Origin: Nostoc sp. NIES-4103
GTDB lineage: Bacteria; Cyanobacteriota; Cyanobacteriia; Cyanobacteriales; Nostocaceae
Reading direction: 5' to 3'
Assembly: GCF_002368335.1 (NCBI RefSeq)
Contig: NZ_AP018288.1
Coordinates: 3,429,044 to 3,493,043, forward strand
DNA length: 64,000 bases
This document shows, one piece after another, positions 16,195 to 23,394 of this stretch (positions within the stretch are counted from its first letter, which is position 1; each line of letters begins with the position of its first letter). The position numbers and the translations under genes were made by a program. The notes under the pieces were generated by a model. The model was given only the letters and a program-made list of their open reading frames with translations. It had not been told where the DNA came from and did no database searches.

Positions 16195-17395
16195 TTTGAT
16201 AGACATCAAGGTTGCAGCCCCACCAAAATCAACTACTGCACACACCTGGGTTGAGTTGAACCTTCCAAACGCTAAGACTCTTGGGCGTTACTGTGCTTGG
16301 GGAGCAGGTAGGCTATGTTTTTCTGTGTCCTTATTCGCTATCAATATTACCCGTAATGCCTTCAGGATGGGCATTTGGTTATGTGATGGGGTAGAAGCTG
16401 GGGCTAAGAAATTACTAAAAGTCTACGACGCTCTCCCCTATGCTGGCACACCCATAACCCAAGTCATTGAAGCGTCAGCTGTGCCAGTGAACGAGCCGCT
16501 CGAAATCATCACCGATATCATCAGCGCCATTGAAGGTAAACAGGTGATGATCATCGGGGAGATGGGAACCGGGAAAAGCACACTCGCCCAATACCTTGCC
16601 TATACCATTGGGGGACGTGTTCGCGTCTACGAGTGTGAGGGAACGCCGACCGACTGGCAGGGGCTTGAGGTCATAGGCAAGGGTGAGGATTGGGCAGCCA
16701 TTGAGCAGGGGATGGCTGAAGACTTAGAGGATTTAAGCAACCGACTAAAGCTGAGAACCGAGCGCGGTGATGGCGCTTTGGCTGGTTCTGAACGGGTAAC
16801 TATTGTTGAAGAATACCCCGAAGTATCGACGAAAGTCACCGTCTCGGCGGAATGGTTGGAACGACATGCCCGCAGAGGTCGTAAAGCACTACGCCCAACT
16901 ATATTACTCAGCCAGTATGACCGAGTGGCGGCTTGGGGGCTAGAGGGGAAAAGCGATTTGGCAGACGCTTTCTACCGTATTCGCTTAGGGAAAAAGGCTT
17001 TGGCTCATGCCAAATCGCTGAAAAATGAGCAGCTCATTGAGTGGTTAAAACTAGACCAGAGTCACTGTCTGCTTGACGATCAGCCTTTGAAGCTCCCCCC
17101 ATACCGCGAGATGAAAGCCGCAACACTGCGCGGTAGTCAGACCATACCTCAACCATACCCCAACAACGTGATCAACCCTGAAAAAACGGCTGAAAATACC
17201 CGAAAAACCGCTCACAGCCAGGGTTTTAGCGATTCTTTTTCAGATGAGAGTCGCTTACTTTGGCGGATGATTCAGCGGCTTGGCGAGGGTAAAAATGATA
17301 GTGCGATCGTCACTGAGGTGATGGGCTTTACCGGCCAGCGCTACGGTGAGGGGAAAGACCTGCTAGAGCGACTCAGGAGGGAATTCGACGGATAA
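16184..17395 (+). CDS. Membrane-associated P-loop ATPase (403 aa)
   Basis: A hydrophobic stretch near residues 38-70 suggests membrane association. A clear Walker A, GEMGTGKST (125-133), follows in the setting of FtsK/HerA- or VirD4-like ATPases, and a Walker B-like segment RVTIVEEYPE lies about 80 residues later. The C-terminus (345-403) may be a small winged helix (MIQRLGEGKNDSAIVTEVMG). It could move DNA or act in maintenance of the element. Family assignment within the FtsK/HerA group is tentative. It is translationally coupled to the two small genes upstream and is followed by HIP1-rich spacer. Confidence 0.6.
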   Translation: MANDLIDIKVAAPPKSTTAHTWVELNLPNAKTLGRYCAWGAGRLCFSVSLFAINITRNAFRMGIWLCDGVEAGAKKLLKVYDALPYAGTPITQVIEASAVPVNEPLEIITDIISAIEGKQVMIIGEMGTGKSTLAQYLAYTIGGRVRVYECEGTPTDWQGLEVIGKGEDWAAIEQGMAEDLEDLSNRLKLRTERGDGALAGSERVTIVEEYPEVSTKVTVSAEWLERHARRGRKALRPTILLSQYDRVAAWGLEGKSDLADAFYRIRLGKKALAHAKSLKNEQLIEWLKLDQSHCLLDDQPLKLPPYREMKAATLRGSQTIPQPYPNNVINPEKTAENTRKTAHSQGFSDSFSDESRLLWRMIQRLGEGKNDSAIVTEVMGFTGQRYGEGKDLLERLRREFDG

Positions 17396-17483
17396 ATCAG
17401 GCGTGCGATCGCGGATGACAGGAACGCGATCGCTTCCCAATTACCGTTACTAAGTAAAAAATATCATAAGTACGCCACCAAAC

Positions 17484-17837
17484 ATGCCTTTTTCTGATGA
17501 GCCGTTAACAATAACAAATCTTTCAGGGTGTCCACTTGATGACGAGCTTGTTAATGAAGCCGTAGATCAAATTTACGGATCTAATCCCAATGTAGACTGC
17601 TTTGTTATTGTCGAGTGGAATCCACAACAGAGCCGATTTAAGATTGGCTATTTAACTTATTTTACAGAAGAGTCTGTTTTCTCTGAAGTTGGGCAATGGC
17701 AGGGTTTGACAGAAGAAAATATTGGTATGCCCTGCCAATATTGGGTTGAACAATTTGAGTACGAAAATGGTGAATTAATAGGAGGTGCTTACGAAGTTTT
17801 TGACAAAGAATCGCACCCGTTATGGCATCACCAGTAA
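17484..17837 (+). CDS. Hypothetical protein (117 aa)
   Basis: An acidic protein with the pattern of a small alpha/beta domain (DDELVNEAVDQIYG, CFVIVEWNPQQSRFKIGYLT and a Trp-rich end). No known motif is present. It lies between the ATPase and a small zinc-ribbon gene, in the same direction. The ATG has no strong ribosome site but is the only good start. Confidence 0.45.
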   Translation: MPFSDEPLTITNLSGCPLDDELVNEAVDQIYGSNPNVDCFVIVEWNPQQSRFKIGYLTYFTEESVFSEVGQWQGLTEENIGMPCQYWVEQFEYENGELIGGAYEVFDKESHPLWHHQ

Positions 17838-17883
17838 TAGGTGGGGCGAGCATTCCGCATTCAAAAATATTACATCTTAACTT

Positions 17884-18033
17884 ATGGGAATAATAGTGGA
17901 ACTAAATTTTTGTTGCCCAGAATGTAATAGCAATGAGTGGCATTGCATTTATGTTGGTACCTACATCTGCACAGAATGCAATTATGTATGCCACTGCTTT
18001 GAAGGGGAAGAAGAGTATGACGAGGAGACTTAA
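17884..18033 (+). CDS. Small zinc-ribbon protein (49 aa)
   Basis: Two Cys pairs, CCPEC near residue 10 and CTEC near residue 30, with His nearby and an acidic C-terminus (FEGEEEYDEE), form a zinc-ribbon. Such proteins often mediate nucleic-acid or protein contacts. The stop is immediately followed by the ATG of the next gene, so the two are coupled. A second zinc-ribbon gene of similar size sits at the right end of the element (20172). Confidence 0.55.
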   Translation: MGIIVELNFCCPECNSNEWHCIYVGTYICTECNYVCHCFEGEEEYDEET

Positions 18034-18348
18034 ATGTTTGGGCTTACTTTAGATCGCGAAGATGAGCTACAAGGATTAAAAACCATCCTTGAAAGAATAG
18101 CTGACAATGATGATGGGAAGAATCTTACTCATAAACAAGTACGAGCATACGCACGCTGTATGCTAACACTAGTTCCTGAGTTGCAAATAGAATTTAGTCT
18201 TCGCCCAGAGTTTCAAATTTTGATGGCAGCGCTTTCTACGAGCGGATTACCTCATTACGATAGGTGTTTTATTGCCTCAAGATTATTAGAATTATTAGCT
18301 AAAAGTTCTGATTTAAAAAAACAAGCTTTATCCTCAGAGTCTTTCTAA
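18034..18348 (+). CDS. Hypothetical helical protein (104 aa)
   Basis: The ATG follows the zinc-ribbon stop directly. The protein is alpha-helical throughout, with a segment (SLRPEFQILMAALST) of repeat-like helix pairs. No motif is recognised. It is the last gene before the structured non-coding leader of the IS110-type gene. Confidence 0.45.
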   Translation: MFGLTLDREDELQGLKTILERIADNDDGKNLTHKQVRAYARCMLTLVPELQIEFSLRPEFQILMAALSTSGLPHYDRCFIASRLLELLAKSSDLKKQALSSESF

Positions 18349-18354
18349 AAGAAA

Positions 18355-18646
18355 GCCTGATGAGCCGGACTGACTCACCGGCGAAACGTGACTGTTGTCA
18401 CGTCGCGATCTGAGTCCAAATCAGAACGCACGGCACAACAGCCAGTAACTTAGGGCTTTTTTGTTGAATCAAGCTGTTATGGCTTTCTGGACTTCGTAAG
18501 CTCGGTGCTGGTTGTGTGCTGTAATTCCCTGTGTCGCTGCAAGCTGTAACTTGCGGCATCGCCTTGAGAGTGAAATAAGCTTACGGCTTACGGGTGATTC
18601 ATAGGCTTCGACGCGGGATAAACGCACCACCCACTAGGACAACTAC
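18355..18646 (+). ncRNA. Structured leader of the IS110-type gene, candidate bridge-type RNA
   Basis: This 0.29-kb gap lacks coding potential and is dense in hairpins. GCCGG/CCGGC (18364-18382), CGTGAC-TGTT-GTCACG (18387-18402) and GCAAG/CTTGC (18539-18554) form local stems. CGTAAGC (18495-18501) can pair with either of two tandem GCTTACG copies (18579-18585 and 18586-18592). IS110-family recombinases of the IS110 group are known to use a bridge RNA encoded in the non-coding segment upstream of the gene. Size and position here fit. Transcription and loop guide sequences are not shown by sequence alone. Confidence 0.5.
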
Positions 18647-19843
18647 ATGATTAAAATTTTAGGACTTGATGTAAGCAAGTCCTCAGTTTCGGCTTGTCTG
18701 CTAACAGAAAAGCCAAATTCACCACGTCAATTCTATTACGAATGCCACTTTTATAGGTTCAGTGCTAATAGTGCTGGAATCAACAAACTATTGGAACTGA
18801 ACGCGGACATTGCATTAATGGAACCGACCGGAAGCAATTATTCAAAGCTTTGGGGAACACATCTAGCCCGCGCAGGCGTTGAGGTTCGCCTAGTCGGTCA
18901 CAAGGAACTACGGAGCTATCGTCATCATCATTTAGCGTTACCTGATAAAGATGATGACGCGGACGCTCTAGCGCTGGCTTGTTATTACTTCGATTACCAT
19001 GCTGATCTGCGTCGGTTTGTACAAGTTCGTGACCTAACTATTGTTCGTGTTCGGGAGCTAGTGCTAAGACTTGCTCATCTCAACCGTGTACAATCACCAA
19101 TTATTAACCGTATACGCCAGGACTTAGCGTGGCAATTTCCAGAGGTGGCTTTGATTCGTTCTAAGCGGTTAGATGCTGGAGAAGTGCCTTTACTTTGGGG
19201 TTGGTTAGCTGAAGAAAGAAAAAGCACGAGATATGACCGACTATACCAAAACACAGCCGGATTAGGCATTACAGACACAGTAAGGAATCATGCCAAGCGC
19301 TTATGTCATCTCCAGCGGGAGGAATTAGCAATTGAGCGTGAGTTAAGCCAATGGCTATCGGATACTAGGTTTAAGCCATACTGTGAAGTTTTCCGATCTT
19401 TCGGTTTTGGCGATCGCTTAACTGCGATCGTGATTTCTCAAATTTATCCGCTATCGGGATTTCTGGGAGAAGACGGTAAACCCGAAGTTCGCATACGCCA
19501 GGGGCGAAACTCCAAAAAGCCTACTAAACGTCACATGTCGCTGAGGAGATTTCAGAAGGCTTTGGGTGTAGCTCCGAGCTTGGAGGCATCTGGTGACATG
19601 AAGAAAACCAAAGTGGTTGGCGGTTCGGATCTGTGCCGCATTGCTATGTGGCAGTGGGTTTTCACTCGGATCGAGCCAAGGCGCAATCGGGTTAAAAATG
19701 AGATTGGTAAATTTTTGGGCGAAAAACTGGATACTGAAAAAGCAGCCGGCAGGCCTATTAAGTTGGTAAGGATGAAAATAGCCGCGATTGGTGCGCGGTT
19801 ACTGTTTCGGGAGTTGGTTAAAGCGCTGAGTGTTGAGTTGTGA
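18647..19843 (+). CDS. IS110-family DEDD recombinase/transposase (398 aa)
   Basis: The N-terminal RuvC-like DEDD domain shows Asp8 in LGLDVSKSS, Glu59 in LMEPTGSNY and Asp103/Asp106 in KDDDADALALA. The C-terminal domain has the conserved serine block GVAPSLEASGD (Ser about 315). These residues are those of active IS110 transposases, and the length is normal. It lacks visible inverted repeats, sits in a gene series of the element, and its stop overlaps the start of the next gene (GTGA). It may thus be a resident recombinase, comparable to Piv-type invertases, rather than a freshly inserted IS. The structured leader upstream is a candidate guide RNA. Confidence 0.85.
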   Translation: MIKILGLDVSKSSVSACLLTEKPNSPRQFYYECHFYRFSANSAGINKLLELNADIALMEPTGSNYSKLWGTHLARAGVEVRLVGHKELRSYRHHHLALPDKDDDADALALACYYFDYHADLRRFVQVRDLTIVRVRELVLRLAHLNRVQSPIINRIRQDLAWQFPEVALIRSKRLDAGEVPLLWGWLAEERKSTRYDRLYQNTAGLGITDTVRNHAKRLCHLQREELAIERELSQWLSDTRFKPYCEVFRSFGFGDRLTAIVISQIYPLSGFLGEDGKPEVRIRQGRNSKKPTKRHMSLRRFQKALGVAPSLEASGDMKKTKVVGGSDLCRIAMWQWVFTRIEPRRNRVKNEIGKFLGEKLDTEKAAGRPIKLVRMKIAAIGARLLFRELVKALSVEL

Positions 19844-20085
19844 CTATCGTTGTGCCTAGTGAAATTTACAAAGGTTACAGAATTGAGGTCGATTACGAAC
19901 CTTCAAAAAATTACTGCTTTCGGATTTACCGCTCAATCAGAGATAATCCAGACTGCTATTCTGGCTGGAACACTATGGAAATTGCTTTTAGTGTTGCCCG
20001 CGAATGTGTTGATTGGTGGACAAGTCAAGACTATTGTGACTTGGATTATCAAGACCCAAAAGAATATCCAGATTTTTTAGGCTGA
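19840..20085 (+). CDS. Hypothetical protein coupled to the IS110-type gene (81 aa)
   Basis: A GTG start overlaps the recombinase stop (GTGA). The protein is rich in Tyr, Trp, Cys and acidic residues (DYCDLDYQDPKEYPDF) and may form a small beta domain. No family is recognised. The coupling implies coordinated synthesis with the DEDD recombinase and argues that both belong to the element. Confidence 0.5.
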   Translation: MTIVVPSEIYKGYRIEVDYEPSKNYCFRIYRSIRDNPDCYSGWNTMEIAFSVARECVDWWTSQDYCDLDYQDPKEYPDFLG

Positions 20086-20105
20086 CAAGTAATCGTTAAT
20101 ATCTC

Positions 20106-20137
20106 GTCCAGTGGTCACGATAGCTTGACCACTGGAC
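20106..20137. promoter_or_regulatory. 12-bp perfect inverted repeat near the right end
   Basis: GTCCAGTGGTCA and TGACCACTGGAC flank an 8-base loop between two small genes. No T run follows. It could be a regulatory hairpin or an accessory site for recombination close to the right boundary (20379). Confidence 0.5.
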
Positions 20138-20171
20138 ACCCCAGAATGTGACAAAAAAGGAATTTTGACTA

Positions 20172-20378
20172 ATGTATGATGGCTATTTTTCTGACATCAA
20201 CAATTTTCTTAATCCAAAAATAAAAGTACATTGCTGTTGCTGCGGCGGTGCAGTGCCAAATTGGTGTTTAGAAGAAGATGAAACCGGGTGGTACTGTCCT
20301 TGGTGTGGCGAGATTGGTGACTTACCCAATCCCCAATCCCCAATCCCCAATCCCCAATTCCCTGAATTACTAGAGTGA
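20172..20378 (+). CDS. Small zinc-ribbon protein at the element's right edge (68 aa)
   Basis: The Cys pairs CCCC near residue 22 and CPWC near residue 43 form a zinc-ribbon. The C-terminal 20 residues (NPQSPIPNPQFPELLE) are encoded by a CCCAATC tandem array, so the tail was created by repeat DNA. The stop codon TGA overlaps the TGAA junction core, and the gene ends exactly where the host DUF2887 gene resumes. Confidence 0.55.
   Translation: MYDGYFSDINNFLNPKIKVHCCCCGGAVPNWCLEEDETGWYCPWCGEIGDLPNPQSPIPNPQFPELLE
20325..20361. repeat. CCCAATC short tandem heptamer array
   Basis: Five to six CCCAATC/CCCAATT units in tandem lie within the end of the zinc-ribbon gene, 18 bases from the right junction. 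Confidence 0.8.
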
Positions 20379-20379
20379 A

Positions 20380-21045
20380 GTCCAATTCCAAGTTGATAAA
20401 AAGTTCTATTCACGCTTTTTTACAGAAATCTTCCTTTATTTGGATAAAACCGAATTGGCTAATAATTGGCAAGGAGTTGTCGTTTTTCCCAGCAGGAGTA
20501 TCGATACAGCAGATACAGAAAGATACATTGAATTACTGACAAGTCAGCGGGTCAGCCGTATTTATCTCGATGAACTAGATTCAGAGGGAGAACAGTCTAT
20601 TGGCATTGAGACAGTCAAGTTAGTAATTGAACCAGAATCAAATGTTGGTACAAAAGCCAAGGAATTGATCAAAGCCACTAGGCAACAAATAACTGATGAA
20701 GTTACCCAGCGGGAACTTTTACAATTGATAGAGACGATAATTATTTATAAATTTCCTAAAGCAAGCCGGGAGGAGATTGAGCAAATGTTGGGCTTAAGTG
20801 AGTTAAAACAAACTAGAGTTTATCAGGAAGCTAAGTTAGAAGGCAAGATTGAAGGCAAGATTGAAGGCAAGATTGAAGGCAAGATTGAGGGCAAATTAGA
20901 GGCAGTACCTTTTATGCTGAGCTTAGGTGCAACTGTGGAACAGATAGCACAAGCATTAGGTTTAGATATAGAACAAGTAAGACTTGTAGCCCAAAACACT
21001 CAGTCAAATCAGGCAAAAGGTTGTGATTCTGAGGCTATCGGCTGA
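20380..21045 (+). pseudogene. DUF2887 gene, 3' part (split by the 19-kb element)
   Basis: The frame opens at the junction with VQFQVDKKFYSRFFTEIFLY and continues through the family blocks VVVFPSRSIDTADTERY, SRIYLDELDSEG and SREEIEQMLGLSELKQTRVY. It then carries four tandem copies of KIEG and a hydrophobic C-terminal helix pair. It is in phase with codon 65 of the 5' part at 1052-1246. A TTG at 20440 could allow expression of a truncated protein, but the N-terminal half of the nuclease-like domain would be missing. Confidence 0.85.
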
Positions 21046-21066
21046 ATTGACTGGGATTGTCATACC

Positions 21067-21092
21067 AATTCGTAATTCGTAATTCGTAATTA
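21067..21092. repeat. AATTCGT tandem heptamers
   Basis: Three AATTCGT units in tandem lie between the DUF2887 fragment and the dnaG 3' end. Confidence 0.7.
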
Positions 21093-21154
21093 AGAAAGTC
21101 TTATATGGCATGGCTTTCGGGGTTTGAATGTGTTGCCTCATTTTAGAGAATTGG

Positions 21155-21177
21155 TATCAGACGCTTAAAACGTCTAA
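21155..21177 (-). terminator. Weak terminator-like hairpin after dnaG
   Basis: AGACG and CGTCT pair around seven bases just downstream of the dnaG stop. The stem is only five bp and no strong T run follows, so function is uncertain. Confidence 0.3.
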
Positions 21178-21184
21178 TAACGAA

Positions 21185-23125
21185 TCACAGTAAGTCAGTA
21201 AGTGAAAATTGCCGCTGACGGTCTAGTTCTTGAAGCCGCAATTTTTCAGCATAGAATGCTTGATAGTATGATTGCCATCTTTCTGGTGCTACATCTGGAT
21301 CTGTTTCCTGCCATAATTCCAAAAAGTGGCGATAGCGCTTTTCACGAAACACGCGTTCCATACAAGCGATCGCAGCTTGAATCACTTGCGGAGTGCGAAG
21401 TATTTCTTTCTTACTTTTCTCATTGAGATGAAACAGATGAGAAACTAATCCTATATCCTCAGACAATTCCAAATATCTGTCTTGTAGACTTGAAATTAAA
21501 TCAACTTGCTCATCTGTTGATTCTAAAATCTGCCGCCACAAAAATCGATGGTGAGAAAGGCTAAATTCTAAATCCCGTTCATCTAAGGCTACCATAATAG
21601 CTTGACGCTGTTCTGGACAATGCAAGTGAATTCGTAGCAATAAAGCCTCTGCTAGTTCTAAAAGACTGCGATCGCTATTGGGGATTGGGGACTGGGGACT
21701 GGTGACTGGGGACTGGGAATAACTCCTACTACTCCACTCTCTTTTAGTTGGTAAAGGCTTAGAGTATGTAGCCGCAGCGGGAGCAATCTGAGTCAGTAAA
21801 TTTTCTACTCGTAGAGGTATCAGTCTGGTATCCCCTAAGCTGAGTATTTCTGCACAATAAGAAACGTAATAGTTACGGGTATCAGTATTAGCTATATTTT
21901 TAAGTAATTTAACTATTTGCTGAGTTACTTGTTGAAAATCGGTTGCTTGCCTTAAGTCGCGGTCTTTGGTAATTTGTTGAATCTGCCAGTCTAGCCAAAG
22001 AGGAGCATTTGCCAATAGTTGTTGATAGTCTTCTGGCGTATGAGTATGCAAGTATTCATCTGCATCTTTGCCATCGGGGAGGTTGAGAATTTTGAGTTGC
22101 ACTTCACCTTTGTATGCTAAATCAGCAATTTCCCCAATTGCTCGTTCAGCAGCATTTGTCCCAGCTTTATCAGCATCAAAGTTGAGTACCAACTGTTTCG
22201 ATTCGGTGTAACGTAATACTAGCTTTACTTGATCTAAGCTGAGGGCAGTACCGAGGGAAGCAACAGCATTATTAATACCAGCAGCGTGGAGAGCGATCGC
22301 ATCAAAATATCCTTCTACTACCACCGCCTGATCTAGTTGAGAAATTCCTCCTTTGGCTTGATCGAGAGCAAATAAGGTTTTACCTTTGCTAAAAAGTTCG
22401 GTTTCTGGTGAATTTAAATATTTAGGTTGCTCATCAGTGAGAGTTCTACCTCCAAAGGCGATGACGCGTCCTTGGATATCACGAATGGGAATCATCAAGC
22501 GATCGCGAAACACATCGTAATAACTGTTCCCTTCCTTGCGCGGTTTAATCAATCCTGCTTTTTCCACTAGTTGTACTGGATAGTGTTTATCTTCCACCAG
22601 ATAGCGATAGAGGGTTTCCCAACCTGCGGGTGCATAACCTAAACCAAACTGCTGAATGGTTTCTTCCCCAAGTCGGCGGTTAGATCGCAAATACTCAATT
22701 GCTCTTTGTCCTTGAGATTGTCTAAGGGCATGTTGATAAAACTGTGCTGTAAAAGCGAGAACTTCATATAATTGTTCACGCAAAGACAGTTGACGCTGTA
22801 ATTCTTGGCGTTGTTCGGGTTCTAGAGTTTGCACACGAACTTGGTGACGCCGCGCTAAATCTAACACCACCTCGGTGAAAGAGCGCTTTTCCAAGTCCAT
22901 GAGAAACTTGATTGCATTTCCCCCAGCTTGACAGCCGAAGCAATAGTACATTTGCTTTGTCTGGCTGACTGTAAAACTAGGGCTTTTCTCATCATGAAAG
23001 GGACACAACCCCACAAAATCTTTTCCACGCTTGCGTAAAAGTACATGTTCTGATACGACATCTACAATATCAGCGCGTTGTTTAACTTCCTCAATTGTAT
23101 CTGGGTGCAAGCGGGGTATTTGCAT
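21185..23125 (-). CDS. dnaG: DNA primase DnaG
   Basis: Synthesises RNA primers at the replication fork and works with DnaB helicase. The N-terminal zinc-binding domain shows Cys41, His44, Cys62 and Cys65 (CPFHDEKSPSF and YYCFGC). The RNA polymerase/TOPRIM domain has the block VVVEGYFDAIALHAAGINNA (about residues 267-286) and the following LNFDADKAG. The C-terminal helicase-interaction region follows a short linker that carries repeat-derived residues (TSPQSPIPNS near 475). Length (646) is normal. It is chromosomal, outside the element, and stands alone. The upstream region is a tandem-repeat array. Confidence 0.95.
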   Translation of the reverse strand: MQIPRLHPDTIEEVKQRADIVDVVSEHVLLRKRGKDFVGLCPFHDEKSPSFTVSQTKQMYYCFGCQAGGNAIKFLMDLEKRSFTEVVLDLARRHQVRVQTLEPEQRQELQRQLSLREQLYEVLAFTAQFYQHALRQSQGQRAIEYLRSNRRLGEETIQQFGLGYAPAGWETLYRYLVEDKHYPVQLVEKAGLIKPRKEGNSYYDVFRDRLMIPIRDIQGRVIAFGGRTLTDEQPKYLNSPETELFSKGKTLFALDQAKGGISQLDQAVVVEGYFDAIALHAAGINNAVASLGTALSLDQVKLVLRYTESKQLVLNFDADKAGTNAAERAIGEIADLAYKGEVQLKILNLPDGKDADEYLHTHTPEDYQQLLANAPLWLDWQIQQITKDRDLRQATDFQQVTQQIVKLLKNIANTDTRNYYVSYCAEILSLGDTRLIPLRVENLLTQIAPAAATYSKPLPTKREWSSRSYSQSPVTSPQSPIPNSDRSLLELAEALLLRIHLHCPEQRQAIMVALDERDLEFSLSHHRFLWRQILESTDEQVDLISSLQDRYLELSEDIGLVSHLFHLNEKSKKEILRTPQVIQAAIACMERVFREKRYRHFLELWQETDPDVAPERWQSYYQAFYAEKLRLQELDRQRQFSLTDLL

Positions 23126-23130
23126 ATTGG

Positions 23131-23260
23131 TCAGTTGTCAGTTGTCAGTTGTCATTTGTCATTTGTCAGTTGTCATTTGTCACCAGTCCCCAGTCCCCAG
23201 TCACCAGTTACCAGTCACCAGTCCCCAGTCCCCAGTCACCAGTCCCCAGTCACCAGTCCC
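23131..23260. repeat. Compound short tandem repeat array upstream of dnaG
   Basis: CAGTTGT/CATTTGT heptamers (23131-23180) pass into CCCAGTC/ACCAGTC heptamers (to 23260). These are typical Nostoc STRR arrays; no unique spacers exist, so this is not CRISPR. Confidence 0.85.
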
Positions 23261-23394
23261 TCGCCATCAACTTTAGAGAAATAACAATGGATTTATGACA
23301 AAGTACTTCTGATAGTTATTATATTGTTGTTGCCAAGCCACAAATCTATGTATAGAATTGCTGACGCTTAATTTTATAAGAGGAAATACTGTAG

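Larger units (their letters stand above)
1247..20379. mobile_element. 19.1-kb integrated phage-like element
   Basis: The boundaries are set by the split DUF2887 gene: family similarity stops at 1246 and resumes in frame at 20380. The only sequence shared by both junctions is TGAA (1243-1246 and 20376-20379), so the crossover core is short. Contents, left to right, are phage-type structural genes and a holin-like gene on the minus strand, a tyrosine recombinase, a lysin-like gene, RHH regulators, a DnaB-N/RepA-like helicase, small genes, a P-loop ATPase, an IS110-family recombinase and two zinc-ribbon genes. Capsid, portal and large terminase genes were not recognised. It may be a prophage remnant, a satellite, or an interruption element comparable in layout to the nifD, hupL and fdxN elements of heterocystous cyanobacteria. 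Confidence 0.85.

Noticed and set aside
18647..19843. Ordinary insertion sequence with inverted ends
   Set aside because: No terminal inverted repeats were seen, and the gene overlaps its downstream neighbour, so it is described as a resident recombinase gene.
23131..23260. CRISPR-like array
   Set aside because: The units are 7-bp tandem repeats without spacers; they are STRR sequences. The same holds for the arrays near 20325, 38724 and 39913.
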